This document shows positions 15,148-22,903 of a stretch of 32,319 bases of DNA, piece by piece. The number at the start of each line of letters is the position of its first letter. Within the stretch, counting starts at the first letter, position 1. The notes below the pieces were generated by a model. That model did not search any database, was not told where the DNA came from, and saw only the letters and a list, made by a program, of their open reading frames with translations. This DNA is from DASUBV01 sp035763085 (GTDB taxonomy: Bacteria; Actinomycetota; Actinomycetes; Streptosporangiales; Streptosporangiaceae). The position numbers and the translations under genes are program-made. The stretch is from NCBI GenBank assembly GCA_035763085.1, contig DASUBV010000181.1:1-32319 (forward strand), in the 5' to 3' direction.

Positions 15148-16046
15148 CTGGTATCGAGCCAGTTCAGGTAGCGGCGGACGCCGGCCGAGAACGGCGTGAC
15201 CGCCGCCCAGTCCAGCAGTTCCTTGGCCAGGCTGGGCGAGATGGCGGCGCCGGCGTAGTCGGCGGCCCGGGCCGGCACGTACTCGACCGGCACCGGGGCG
15301 ATCAGGTCGCAGACCGTCTCGGCGATCTCCCGGACCGACACCGGGGTGCCGCCCTCCAGGGCCAGGGTCTGGTCGGCGGCTGCCGGGCCCAGGGCCCGGA
15401 CGTGCGCGTCGGCCAGGTCCTCGACGTAGACATAGTTGCGCTGCTGCTCGCCGGTCCCGGCGATGGTGATCGGCGCGCCCTGCCGGGCCGCCGCGACGAA
15501 CCGCGCCACCACCAGAGCATCGCGCATCCGCGGGCCGTACGGGATGCCGTAGCGCAGGATCGTGAAGTGCTGCCCGTACATCTCGCGGTAGCTGTGCACG
15601 AGCATCTCGGCGGCCAGCTTGGTCGCCACGTAGACGTGCCCGGCGCTGCGCAGGTCGACCGGGGCAGCCTCGGTCCGCTCGCCCTCGCCGATCGTCGCCC
15701 CGTATACCCACACGGTGCTGGCCAGCAGCACCCGGCCGGTCCCGGCCTGGCGGGCGGCGTCCAGCACCCGCGCGGTGCCCTCGACGTTCAGCCGGACCGC
15801 GCGCACCGGGTCGGCGGCCACCTCGTTCACGTCGGCCGCCCCGGCCAGGTGGAAGACCGCCCCGGCCCCGGCCACTGCCGCCGCGAGGGCGCCGGCGTCG
15901 AATAGGTCGGCGACGTGGTAGCGGGCGGCCGGGTTGCGCCAGGTTCCGCCCACGTCGATCACGGTCACCTCATGACCGGCCGCTACCAGGTGGTCCACCA
16001 CATGCGAGCCGATGAACCCGCAGCCGCCCGTTACCGCGACCCGCAT
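15144..16046 (-). CDS. NAD-dependent sugar epimerase/dehydratase (extended SDR)
   Basis: A 300-residue Rossmann-fold enzyme. NAD binding is shown by TGGCGFIGSHV (residues 6-16), and the catalytic set by Ser110-Thr111 (LLASTVWVYG) with Tyr139-x3-Lys143 (YVATKLAAEM). Such proteins act on UDP- or dTDP-sugars as 4-epimerases or 4,6-dehydratases. The exact substrate cannot be read. The ATG at 16046 is preceded by GGGGGA eight bases upstream. It is the middle gene of the aminotransferase, SDR and glycosyltransferase cassette. Confidence 0.88.
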   Translation of the reverse strand: MRVAVTGGCGFIGSHVVDHLVAAGHEVTVIDVGGTWRNPAARYHVADLFDAGALAAAVAGAGAVFHLAGAADVNEVAADPVRAVRLNVEGTARVLDAARQAGTGRVLLASTVWVYGATIGEGERTEAAPVDLRSAGHVYVATKLAAEMLVHSYREMYGQHFTILRYGIPYGPRMRDALVVARFVAAARQGAPITIAGTGEQQRNYVYVEDLADAHVRALGPAAADQTLALEGGTPVSVREIAETVCDLIAPVPVEYVPARAADYAGAAISPSLAKELLDWAAVTPFSAGVRRYLNWLDTR

Positions 16047-16148
16047 GACCGCACTCCCCCGTCTGTGATCCGACTGCTGCTCCCCGCCCGGCTCGCGCCC
16101 GGCGGCGGGGCGCCGCCTGCTGGCTGGCCCGTGATGATGGCTGAGCTG

Positions 16149-17456
16149 TCATGCCCCGGTCATGGCCCGGTACACCGTCGTGACGGCCGCCACCACCTGC
16201 TCGGCCTCGTCGTCGGTCATGTCCGAGTGCACCGGCAGGCAGACATGCCGGGCGCACAGGTCCTCGGCGACCGGCAGCGGCGGGCCCGCGAACGGGGCCA
16301 GCACGGGCTGGTGGTGCAGCGGGACGTCGTAGACCTCGCCGGCCATCCGGACCTCGTGCACGCCGGCCAGTTCCTTCTTGAAGCGCGCGCGATCGCAGCC
16401 GCGCGGCAGGACCGCGATGTACTTGTAGATGTTGCTGCGGCAGCCGTCCGGCTCGGCCAGCGCGTCCAGCCCGTCCAGGCCGGAGAGCGCGGCGGTGTAC
16501 CGGGCGGCGACCACCCGGCGGCGCTCGATCGAGGCGGCCATCCGGCGCAGGTGGACCAGGCCGGTGACGGCGCTCAGCTCGCTCATCCGCCAGGCGTAGC
16601 CCTCGCGGACGTGATGGTTGGCGCCGAAGCTGCCCTTGCCCTGGTCACGGTAGATCCGCGCCTCGTCGGCCAGGGCGGCCGAGCTGGTCAGGATCATGCC
16701 GCCCTCGCCGCAGGTCACCACCTTGGTCGGATAGAACGAGAAGGCCGCCGCGGTCCCGAAGGACCCGGCGAACTGGCCCTGCCAGGTCGCTCCGTGCGCG
16801 TGCGCGGCGTCCTCGACCAGGGCGATGCCGCGGTCGGCGCACAGCTGGCGCAGCGCGCCGGCCTCGGGCGTGATCAGGCCGCCGATGTGCACCAGCACGA
16901 CGGCCGCCGTGTCCGGGGTCAGCGCGGCGGCGACGGTGGCGGGGCTGAGCGCGAAGGTGGCGGGATCGATATCGGCGAACACCGGCCGGGCGCCGGCCCG
17001 CAGGACGGCCGCGGCGGTGGCATAGAAGGTGTTGGCCGGGACGATGACGTCGCGGCCGGCGACTCCGCCGGCAGCCGGCCCGGCCGGCCGGGCTGCGCCG
17101 GGCGGCAGGCCCGCGCCGGGCTGGCGGGCCGCGCCGGGCGCGGGCAGGGCGCGCAGCGCGATCTCCAGCGCCGCGGTGCCGCTGGACACGGCGATGGCGT
17201 GCGCGGGCCCGGTGCCCTCGCGTCCAGTGGGAGGCCCGGTGCCAGGAAGCCCGGTGTCCGGACGCCCGGCGCCAGAACGGCTGGTGTCAGGACGCCCGGC
17301 GTCAGAACGAGAGTGCGCCTGTGCGAAGGCCGCCTCAAACTCGCGGGTGTACCGGCCCAGCGTCAGCATCCCGCTGTCCAGAATCCCGGTGATAGCCGCC
17401 GCGATTTCCGCGCGATCAGGCGCGGGAAAGCTCACTCGGGCTGCCTGCACGGCCAA
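16149..17456 (-). CDS. DegT/DnrJ/EryC1/StrS-type sugar aminotransferase
   Basis: A 435-residue PLP enzyme that normally converts a keto-sugar nucleotide to an amino sugar. Seen are SSGTAALE at 91-98, VIVPANTFYATA near 138, Asp216 in VEDAAHAHG, and the PLP lysine Lys245 in FSFYPTKVVTCGEGG. Two low-complexity insertions, about residues 49-86 and 107-134, interrupt places where relatives are compact; the first comes from a 30-bp tandem duplication. Without them the length is about the family norm of 370. The start is uncertain: TTG 17456 lies six bases after GGGGGA, while GTG 17450 is 12 bases away. The 102-bp gap to the SDR gene holds only that gene's ribosome site. Confidence 0.87.
   Translation of the reverse strand: MAVQAARVSFPAPDRAEIAAAITGILDSGMLTLGRYTREFEAAFAQAHSRSDAGRPDTSRSGAGRPDTGLPGTGPPTGREGTGPAHAIAVSSGTAALEIALRALPAPGAARQPGAGLPPGAARPAGPAAGGVAGRDVIVPANTFYATAAAVLRAGARPVFADIDPATFALSPATVAAALTPDTAAVVLVHIGGLITPEAGALRQLCADRGIALVEDAAHAHGATWQGQFAGSFGTAAAFSFYPTKVVTCGEGGMILTSSAALADEARIYRDQGKGSFGANHHVREGYAWRMSELSAVTGLVHLRRMAASIERRRVVAARYTAALSGLDGLDALAEPDGCRSNIYKYIAVLPRGCDRARFKKELAGVHEVRMAGEVYDVPLHHQPVLAPFAGPPLPVAEDLCARHVCLPVHSDMTDDEAEQVVAAVTTVYRAMTGA
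17251..17310 (-). repeat. 30-bp in-frame tandem repeat in the DegT-type gene
   Basis: Two adjacent 30-bp units (17251-17280 and 17281-17310) match at 26 of 30 positions and encode a ten-residue Gly/Arg/Pro/Asp unit. A more diverged copy may precede them at 17221-17250. The unit length keeps the frame. Confidence 0.65.
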
Positions 17457-17623
17457 TGATGGTCCCCCGTTCCGGAAATCCCCCGCAGCTCGCCCAGGTC
17501 ACCGCGACCCAGGTCAGCCGGTCTTGTGACGCGAGCCGCTGAACACGGACATGATCCCGGGAATGAGCCGCCGCTGCCGCGCGCCCGGCCGCGTGTCCTG
17601 TATCAATCGGCCTGCTGCCGACG

Positions 17624-17640
17624 ATAGCGCGAAGCGCTAT
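17624..17640. promoter_or_regulatory. 17-bp palindrome just ahead of the deacetylase start
   Basis: ATAGCGC-GAA-GCGCTAT is a perfect dyad with 7-bp arms, ending eight bases before the GTG at 17649. TATCAAT at 17601-17607 could be the -10. The position suits an operator or a leader hairpin over the ribosome-binding region. The rest of the divergent gap 17457-17600 shows a repeated CCCAGGTCA (about 17497 and 17512) and no gene. Confidence 0.4.
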
Positions 17641-17648
17641 TCAGTAAT

Positions 17649-18389
17649 GTGACCGCAATGGGGCGCAGTTTTGTCTGGGGGACGGCGGCAGCAGGCGCGG
17701 CGCTGGCCGTGGCCCAGGCCGGGCCGGGGCTCACCGGGCTCGGGCCGGTCCGCCGCGCCTTGTTCCCCCGGCTGGCGGGCCAGGGTGAGCTCAGCCACGT
17801 GGCGCTCACCTTCGACGACGGGCCCGACCCGGCCAGCACGCCCGGCTTCGCCCGGCTGCTGGCCGACCGCGGGGTCACCGCGACGTTCTTCCTGCTGGGC
17901 CAGATGGCGGCGCGGGCGCCGGGCCTGGCCGCCGACCTGGCCGCAGCCGGCCACGAGATCGGGGTGCACGGCTGGGCGCATCGTTATCTCACCCTGCGCG
18001 GGCCGCGGGCGGTTCGTGATGACCTCCGCCGGGCCACCGAGGTCATCGCGCAGGCGACCGGCACCCGGCCGCGGCTGTTCCGGCCGCCGTACGGGGTACT
18101 GAGCGGGCCGGGGCTGATCGCGGCGCGCCGGCTGGGCCTGACGCCCGTGCTGTGGGGGGCCTGGGGCCGGGAGTGGGCCCCCGGCGCTACCCCCGGCTCG
18201 GTCTACGCCAGCCTGTCCGGCCAGCTGCACGGCGGGGTCACGGTCTTGCTGCATGACTCCGACTGCACCTCGCCACCGGGCTCGGCCGACGCGGCGCTGG
18301 GCGCGCTGCCCCGGCTGCTCGATGAATGCGCGGACCGCGGACTGGCCGTGGGGCCCCTGCGCGACCACGGCCAGCCCCCGGCCCGCTAA
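17649..18389 (+). CDS. Polysaccharide deacetylase (NodB domain, CE4)
   Basis: A 246-residue protein. A hydrophobic, Ala-rich N-terminus (about 7-25) is a likely signal or anchor. CE4 motifs are in order: Asp56-Asp57 in TFDDGPD, His107 and His111 in HGWAH, RPPYG at 145-149, and LLHDSD near 215. Asp, His and His form the metal site. These enzymes remove N-acetyl groups from peptidoglycan, chitin-like or exported polysaccharides outside the membrane. The start could be GTG 17649 or ATG 17658; neither has a good Shine-Dalgarno. It diverges from the sugar cassette and may act on its product. Confidence 0.88.
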   Translation: MTAMGRSFVWGTAAAGAALAVAQAGPGLTGLGPVRRALFPRLAGQGELSHVALTFDDGPDPASTPGFARLLADRGVTATFFLLGQMAARAPGLAADLAAAGHEIGVHGWAHRYLTLRGPRAVRDDLRRATEVIAQATGTRPRLFRPPYGVLSGPGLIAARRLGLTPVLWGAWGREWAPGATPGSVYASLSGQLHGGVTVLLHDSDCTSPPGSADAALGALPRLLDECADRGLAVGPLRDHGQPPAR

Positions 18390-18417
18390 GCCCGGAGACT
18401 CCCCCCGAATCCCTGCG

Positions 18418-18915
18418 TCAGCTCCGGGCGCGCCGCGGGCGGCCGACCGAGCCGACCAGGCCAGTCAGGCCGTAGGCCGCGGCACCGTGCCACAGCGCGG
18501 TCCACACGCTGCCGAACAGGCCGCCGTCCACCACCATGGACAGCGCGAACACGACGATGGCGCACGCCGCGCCGGGGAAGGCAGCAAACCGCCACGGGTT
18601 GCGCTGCGCCCACAGCAGGGCCCGGCTGTGCCTGGCGCGCAGCAGCGCGCCCGCTCCGGCCACGGCGAAGAACGCCACGGCCCCGAGGGCCAGCGGGCTG
18701 GCGATGGCCAGGTGGAAGGCCAGGGCGTGCAGCACCATGTCGGCACCCGCGACGGCCACGCCCGCGGCACCCGCGAGAGCCCACGGCGCCTCCGAGAAGA
18801 CCGCTCCGGAGACAGCCATCTCGTCCCGGCGGGTCAGTCCCTGGTTCCCCCGGCCCGGCTCGTACCGGCCCTGCTGATATCCCGTCCGCGCGGAGTCGCG
18901 GGTTGGTGTCGACAT
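18418..18915 (-). CDS. Unknown four-helix membrane protein under a palindromic operator
   Basis: A 165-residue protein. Two ATGs stand together at 18918 and 18915; the GGGGAG upstream favours the second by spacing. A polar N-terminus of about 33 residues is followed by roughly four hydrophobic helices, one containing DMVLHALAFHLA with two His, another CAIVVFALSMVVDGGLFGSVW. The C-terminus is basic (GRPRRARS). I do not recognise the family. The promoter region carries two copies of AAGATATATCTT, so expression is probably tightly controlled. The stop faces the deacetylase stop across 28 bp. Confidence 0.72.
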   Translation of the reverse strand: MSTPTRDSARTGYQQGRYEPGRGNQGLTRRDEMAVSGAVFSEAPWALAGAAGVAVAGADMVLHALAFHLAIASPLALGAVAFFAVAGAGALLRARHSRALLWAQRNPWRFAAFPGAACAIVVFALSMVVDGGLFGSVWTALWHGAAAYGLTGLVGSVGRPRRARS

Positions 18916-18939
18916 CATGACTCCCCTAGGCTTCGAGGT

Positions 18940-18993
18940 TTGACGTAAGTCAAGATATATCTTCTATCCCGAGGTTGACAAGATATATCTTCT
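18940..18993. promoter_or_regulatory. Twin AAGATATATCTT operators with promoter
   Basis: The 12-bp perfect palindrome AAGATATATCTT occurs at 18952-18963 and 18980-18991, inside a 15-bp direct repeat (CAAGATATATCTTCT) spaced by 28 bp. Next to the first copy is TTGAC-GTAA-GTCAA (18940-18953). On the minus strand TTGTCA (about 18982-18977) and TATCTT can serve as -35/-10 with an 18-bp spacer, so the two palindromes would cover the -35 and -10. This AT-rich block stands out in a window of very high GC. Similar short AT palindromes serve PadR-type repressors in actinobacteria, but no such regulator is in view. Confidence 0.6.
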
Positions 18994-19344
18994 TAGCCAG
19001 GTCATACCCGGGTGCGGGCGCACCGGATACTGGGTGGGGCCCGCCGGCTACTCCGGCGATGGCGTGCCGGGTACAAGACATGATGCCGGCGCCGGGGCGG
19101 GCTCCCGGCGCGGGCCTCCGGCACCGGCTCCGGACCAAGGCTCGGCGCGTATGTGAGATAGACCACAAGAGAGGTTCCTCAGAGGACGTTCAGCTGGCAC
19201 ACAGGTGGATGCCCCTTACTAGAAGGGCTGCTCTCCGCCGTCTCGCACCCGCCGCCTGCCGCACGCCCGGAGCGCTGGGCCGCCGGACGGTACTAGGGGC
19301 GCGGGCAAAAGGAACCTAGGCTGGCACTGGCAGAGGTGATGAGG
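18994..19344. other. 351-bp gap ahead of the HtrA gene with a Crp-like site
   Basis: No convincing gene. TGTGA-GATAGA-CCACA at 19152-19167 differs by one base from the Crp/GlxR consensus TGTGA-N6-TCACA and lies about 180 bp before the protease start. AGAGGTG at 19332-19338 is the ribosome site of the protease gene. No strong -10 is obvious; TACTAG near 19291 is one option. Confidence 0.35.
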
Positions 19345-21417
19345 ATGCAAGACGAGCAGGGCGGCGACAATCAGCAGCCCGGTTATGGCGGGTCCTGGCG
19401 GGCGAGCGCGGAGGGCGACGGCGACCAGCCTGCCGTGCCCGGCGGCAGCGCCCCGGACAGCGCTCCGGGCGACACCGCCCCGGGCGGCGCCGGCGGCAGC
19501 GGCAGCGCCGGCGTGAGTGGCAGCAGCGGGTCCGGGAACAGCGCTGCCGCCGGTGACGCGACCGCCGATCTCGCGGCTGCGGGCCAGGCGCCGGATGGCG
19601 CCGTGCCGGGCACGCCTGCTGGCACCAGTGCCGCCAGCGACGCTGCTCCCGGTGCGGGCCCGTCCGGCGGCAGCCCGGCTGGCACCACCGGAGAGGGCAG
19701 TCCCGCGGGGAACGCGCCCACCGTCCCGGGCGCCGTGCCGGGCGGGCCGCCGGGCCCCTACGGCTTCGGGCCGCCTGGCCAGGCGGGCGGGTACTCCCCG
19801 TCGGGCCAGTACGGCCAGCCCGGCGGGTACGGCTATGGCCAGCCGGGCGGCTACGGGTACGGGCAGCCCGGCGGGTACGGCCAGGGCGGCTACGGCCAGC
19901 CCGGCGGATACGGCCAGCCAGGCAGCTACGGGCGGGCCGGCGGCTACGGCCAGCCCGGCGGCTACGGGCAGCCCGGCTCCTACGGCCAGGGCTCATACGG
20001 GCAGCCGGGCTCCTACGGCCAGGCCGGCCGCTACGGGCAGCCCGGCTCCGGCGGCTACGGGCAGTCAGGCGGGTACGGCCAGGGCGGCGGTTACGGGCCG
20101 GGCGGCTACGGCACGCCCACCGACTACATCCAGCAGCAGCCGCGGCCCCGGCGCCGGCTGACCGGGGTCGTCGCCTACATCGCGGTCGCGGCCGTCGCCG
20201 CCGCCGCCGGGGCGGGCACGGTCCTGCTCGCCGACCACTTCGGCCAGGGCAGCGGGCAGCCCTCAGCCGGCCAGCAGGGCAGCGGCCCGGCCAACCCCGG
20301 CTTCCCCGGCCAGAGCCCCGGATCGCAGGTCAGCAGCGCCACCGAGCAGGCGGTGTACAACGCCGTCCAGCCCGGCATCGTCAACATCACCAGCAACCTG
20401 CAGTACCAGGGCAGCTCGGCCGCGGGCACCGGCATGGTGATCAGCAGCTCGGGCCTGATCCTGACCAACAACCATGTCATCAACGGGACGACCGGCCTGA
20501 CCGCGCGCGTGGTCGCCACCGGCCAGCGCTACAAGGCCACGTTCCTGGGCTACGACAAGAGCGACGACGTCGCGGTACTGCAGCTGCAGCATGCCTCCGG
20601 GCTGCGCACGGTCCCGATCGGCAACTCCGACCAGGTCAACCTCGGCAACGGGGTCGTGGCGCTGGGCAACGCCGGCGGCAGCGGCCAGACCACCACGGTC
20701 ACCGGCAGCATCACCGGGCTGCACCAGACCATCACCGCCAGCGATGACGGCAGCTCCACCAGCGAGAAGCTGACGGACATGCTGCGGACCAACGCCAACA
20801 TCGTGCCGGGTGACTCGGGCGGGCCGCTGGCCAACACCGACGGCAAGGTCATCGGGATGGACACGGCCGCCGCAACCGGCTCGTTCGGGGTCGGGCAGGA
20901 GGACGTCGGGTTCGCCATCCCGATCAACCGGGCGATGAAGATCGCGCAGCAGATCATCCACGGCGACGCCGGCGGCGGGGTGACCCTGGGCTCGTCGGGA
21001 TTCCTCGGCGTGCTGGTGCCCGATGGCAAGGCCAGCCAGGCGGCCGATCCGGCTGAGCAGCGCCGGCTGCAGATCCAGAGCGAGCAGAGCGGCTCCAGCG
21101 GCGGCCTGGGGATCCCGCGGGCGGGCTCCCAGTGCGTGCCGAACGCGCTGGATGTCGGCATCCCGGCCAAGGTGGCCCCGGTGAGCTCAGGCGCGCTCAT
21201 CCTGGGCGACCTGTGCGGCACGCCATCCGCCGCGGCCGGCATCACGGCCGGGTCGGTCATCACCTCGGTCAACGGGCGGACGGTCACCACGCCCAGCTCG
21301 CTGACCGGGATCATGCAGGATTTCCGGCCGGGCGCCAAGATCAGCGTGACCTGGGCGAAGGCCTCCGGCAAGAAGGAGACCAAGACCCTCACGCTGGGCG
21401 TCAAGCCCCCGCAGTAA
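19345..21417 (+). CDS. Membrane-anchored HtrA/DegP-type serine protease with PDZ domain
   Basis: A 690-residue protein. Residues 1-270 are disordered: a Gly/Ala/Ser/Pro part, then about 100 residues of YGQPGG-type repeats. One helix (about 273-298) crosses the membrane. The exported trypsin-like domain has His377 (ILTNNHVIN), Asp408 (DDVAVLQL) and Ser491 (PGDSGGPLAN), a complete triad. A PDZ domain fills about 595-690 (GALILGDLCGTPSAAAGIT, VITSVNGRTVTTPSSL). A Gln/Ser-rich insertion near 560-590 precedes it. The role is envelope protein quality control or signalling. ATG 19345 is chosen because AGAGGTG ends six bases before it; GTG 19336 and ATG 19339 are in frame. It is likely monocistronic. 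Confidence 0.92.
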   Translation: MQDEQGGDNQQPGYGGSWRASAEGDGDQPAVPGGSAPDSAPGDTAPGGAGGSGSAGVSGSSGSGNSAAAGDATADLAAAGQAPDGAVPGTPAGTSAASDAAPGAGPSGGSPAGTTGEGSPAGNAPTVPGAVPGGPPGPYGFGPPGQAGGYSPSGQYGQPGGYGYGQPGGYGYGQPGGYGQGGYGQPGGYGQPGSYGRAGGYGQPGGYGQPGSYGQGSYGQPGSYGQAGRYGQPGSGGYGQSGGYGQGGGYGPGGYGTPTDYIQQQPRPRRRLTGVVAYIAVAAVAAAAGAGTVLLADHFGQGSGQPSAGQQGSGPANPGFPGQSPGSQVSSATEQAVYNAVQPGIVNITSNLQYQGSSAAGTGMVISSSGLILTNNHVINGTTGLTARVVATGQRYKATFLGYDKSDDVAVLQLQHASGLRTVPIGNSDQVNLGNGVVALGNAGGSGQTTTVTGSITGLHQTITASDDGSSTSEKLTDMLRTNANIVPGDSGGPLANTDGKVIGMDTAAATGSFGVGQEDVGFAIPINRAMKIAQQIIHGDAGGGVTLGSSGFLGVLVPDGKASQAADPAEQRRLQIQSEQSGSSGGLGIPRAGSQCVPNALDVGIPAKVAPVSSGALILGDLCGTPSAAAGITAGSVITSVNGRTVTTPSSLTGIMQDFRPGAKISVTWAKASGKKETKTLTLGVKPPQ
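19800..20110 (+). repeat. Coding repeats for the Tyr-Gly-Gln-Pro-Gly tract
   Basis: About 20 imperfect copies of 12-18 bp units such as TACGGCCAGCCCGGCGG encode the Gly/Tyr/Gln/Pro tract of the protease N-terminus. Unit length varies in multiples of three and spacers are absent, so this is a coding tandem repeat. Confidence 0.75.
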
Positions 21418-21447
21418 GGCCGGCGCGCACCACAGCAGGGCCAGCAA

Positions 21448-21482
21448 GGGGCCGGGGCCGCCGCGACGGCGGCCCCGGCCCC
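21448..21482 (+). terminator. Strong terminator hairpin after the HtrA gene
   Basis: A perfect 16-bp stem (21448-21463 with 21467-21482) and a CGA loop, almost entirely G and C, starts 31 bp after the protease stop. It sits between convergent genes, so it may stop transcription from both sides. There is no T-tract. Confidence 0.75.
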
Positions 21483-21568
21483 GCTGTGCGTGAGGCGGCT
21501 GCGCGCCCGGAGCGGGCAGCGTGCCAGCGCCCGTGCCGGGCACCGGCCAGCGCGGCCGGGCGCGCGCT

Positions 21569-21787
21569 CTAGGCCAGGTCGAACTCGCCGTCCTGAACCC
21601 CGGCCGTGAATGCGCTCCACTCGTCGGGCGTGAAGATCAGCACCGGCCCCGCGGGCTCGCGGCTGTCGCGCATGGCGATGACCTGGTCGCTGCCCTCCTT
21701 GGAGCCGGGAACGAAGGCGATCTCCACACTGGCCTCGCCGGGCTCGCCCGAGCTGGCGCTGCGCCAGATGGCGTTGGTGAGGTCCAT
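21569..21787 (-). CDS. DUF397 domain protein
   Basis: A 72-residue protein that is one complete DUF397 domain: WRSASSGEPGEASVEIAF, the central VIAMRDSREP and the final FTPDEWSAFTAGVQDGEFD. The family is actinobacterial and usually lies beside an XRE-type helix-turn-helix regulator, with which it is thought to form a regulatory or toxin-antitoxin-like pair. No such partner is present here; the neighbours are a protease and a methyltransferase. The ATG at 21787 has AAGGGA nine bases upstream. Confidence 0.88.
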   Translation of the reverse strand: MDLTNAIWRSASSGEPGEASVEIAFVPGSKEGSDQVIAMRDSREPAGPVLIFTPDEWSAFTAGVQDGEFDLA

Positions 21788-21978
21788 TACTGGGTATCCC
21801 TTTCCGCGCGATTCCTGGTGCCGGATGAAGCCGGCTGAAGTTCAGTATCGCGCGTGCGGCGGCCGCGATCGGGCCGCTCGTGCAATCTCATCGTCAATCT
21901 CACCGGGGTTTTGCGGCGGTTTGCGCGCACGGCGGGCCGGAACACCCGTCCTATCTGGGCAGGTTTATCGCTGGGTGC

Positions 21979-22023
21979 CTTTTATGCGCGATTCCGGCTG
22001 AGCGTCTTTTATGCGCTGTTCCG
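21979..22023. repeat. Two 18-bp direct repeats in the gap upstream of the DUF397 gene
   Basis: CTTTTATGCGCGATTCCG (21979-21996) and CTTTTATGCGCTGTTCCG (22006-22023) match at 16 of 18 positions with a 27-bp period. They lie directly after the rlmA stop, about 200 bp upstream of the DUF397 start, in AT-richer DNA. The rest of 21788-21978 shows no gene. Confidence 0.55.
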
Positions 22024-22024
22024 C

Positions 22025-22873
22025 TCATGCCCGCCCGCGCGGGCGGAAGACCGAGATGGTCACGGCCACGGTCACCGGAACCTGGCCGGGCAGCTGCCCG
22101 ATCCGCTCCCCCAGGGCCGCCGGGTCGGCATGCCAGGCGCTCGGGCCCATGCCGACGGCAGCCGCCACCGCATCGTGATCCAGCCGCAGGCCCGCCGCGT
22201 ACTCATCCCGCTCCTGCAGGTCGAAGCAGGCGCCGAGGGTAGCCATCAGCCGCTCGTCCTTGCGCGGGTCGACCGCCAGCAGCCCGAGCGGCCCGACGAG
22301 CTCGCCGAGATGGCCCGGGCCGGGCGTCACGACCAGGAGCCTGCCCCGCGGATGGAGGATGCGCCGCAGCTCAGGACCGGAGCGCGGCGCGAAGACGTTG
22401 AGCACCACCGCGGCGGCGCCGCCGGCCACCGGCAGGCGGCGCCAGGCGTCCGCGGCGACCGCGCCGATCCGCGGGTGCGCGCGGGCGGCGCGGCGCAGCG
22501 CGAACTTAGAGGCGTCCAGGGCCAGGCCAGCGCGGCCGGGCAGCTGGCCGAGGACGGCGGCCAGGTAGTAGCCAGGGCCCGCGCCGACGTCAGCCACGCA
22601 GCCCGGCACGCGCTGCGCCGCGGTGGCGGCCCGCCGGGCCAGCTCGCCCGCCACGCCCGCGTAATGACCCTCGTCCAGGAAGCTAGCCCGCGCGGTCACC
22701 ATCGCCGCGGAGTCGCCGCCAGGCGCCCGGCCGCCCGGCGGCAGCAGGCTGACATACCCCTGCCGGGCGATGTCGAAGGAGTGCCCGGCCGGGCAGCGCA
22801 GCGCCTGGCCATCGCGGCGCAGGGCCGCACGGCACCGCGGGCACTGCAGGTAGCCCACGACATCGTCCAGCAT
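22025..22873 (-). CDS. rlmA: 23S rRNA (guanine-N1)-methyltransferase, RlmA/TlrB family
   Basis: A 282-residue SAM-dependent enzyme. The N-terminal zinc finger is Cys11-x2-Cys14 with Cys27 and His31 (CPRC, RCPAGHSFDIARQGYVSLL). The methyltransferase core begins VADVGAGPGYYL near residue 93 and continues with LALDASKFALRRAAR and AAVVLNVFAP. The family methylates G745 or G748 of 23S rRNA; the actinobacterial branch includes TlrB, which gives tylosin resistance, so a link to macrolide tolerance is possible. The ATG at 22873 is 30 bp after the dapE stop and has only a weak GGGG signal, so it may be cotranscribed with dapE. Confidence 0.87.
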   Translation of the reverse strand: MLDDVVGYLQCPRCRAALRRDGQALRCPAGHSFDIARQGYVSLLPPGGRAPGGDSAAMVTARASFLDEGHYAGVAGELARRAATAAQRVPGCVADVGAGPGYYLAAVLGQLPGRAGLALDASKFALRRAARAHPRIGAVAADAWRRLPVAGGAAAVVLNVFAPRSGPELRRILHPRGRLLVVTPGPGHLGELVGPLGLLAVDPRKDERLMATLGACFDLQERDEYAAGLRLDHDAVAAAVGMGPSAWHADPAALGERIGQLPGQVPVTVAVTISVFRPRGRA

Positions 22874-22903
22874 GGCGGTTACCCCGGCGGCTGCGTCCGG
22901 CGG

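Noticed and set aside
18975..19319. A 114-codon plus-strand frame starting in the AAGATATATCTT region
   Set aside because: No ribosome site, no recognisable domain, and it begins inside the presumed operator.
19800..20110. Repeats that could suggest a CRISPR array
   Set aside because: The units are adjacent without unique spacers, vary in length by multiples of three and encode a continuous Tyr/Gly/Gln/Pro tract in the protease.
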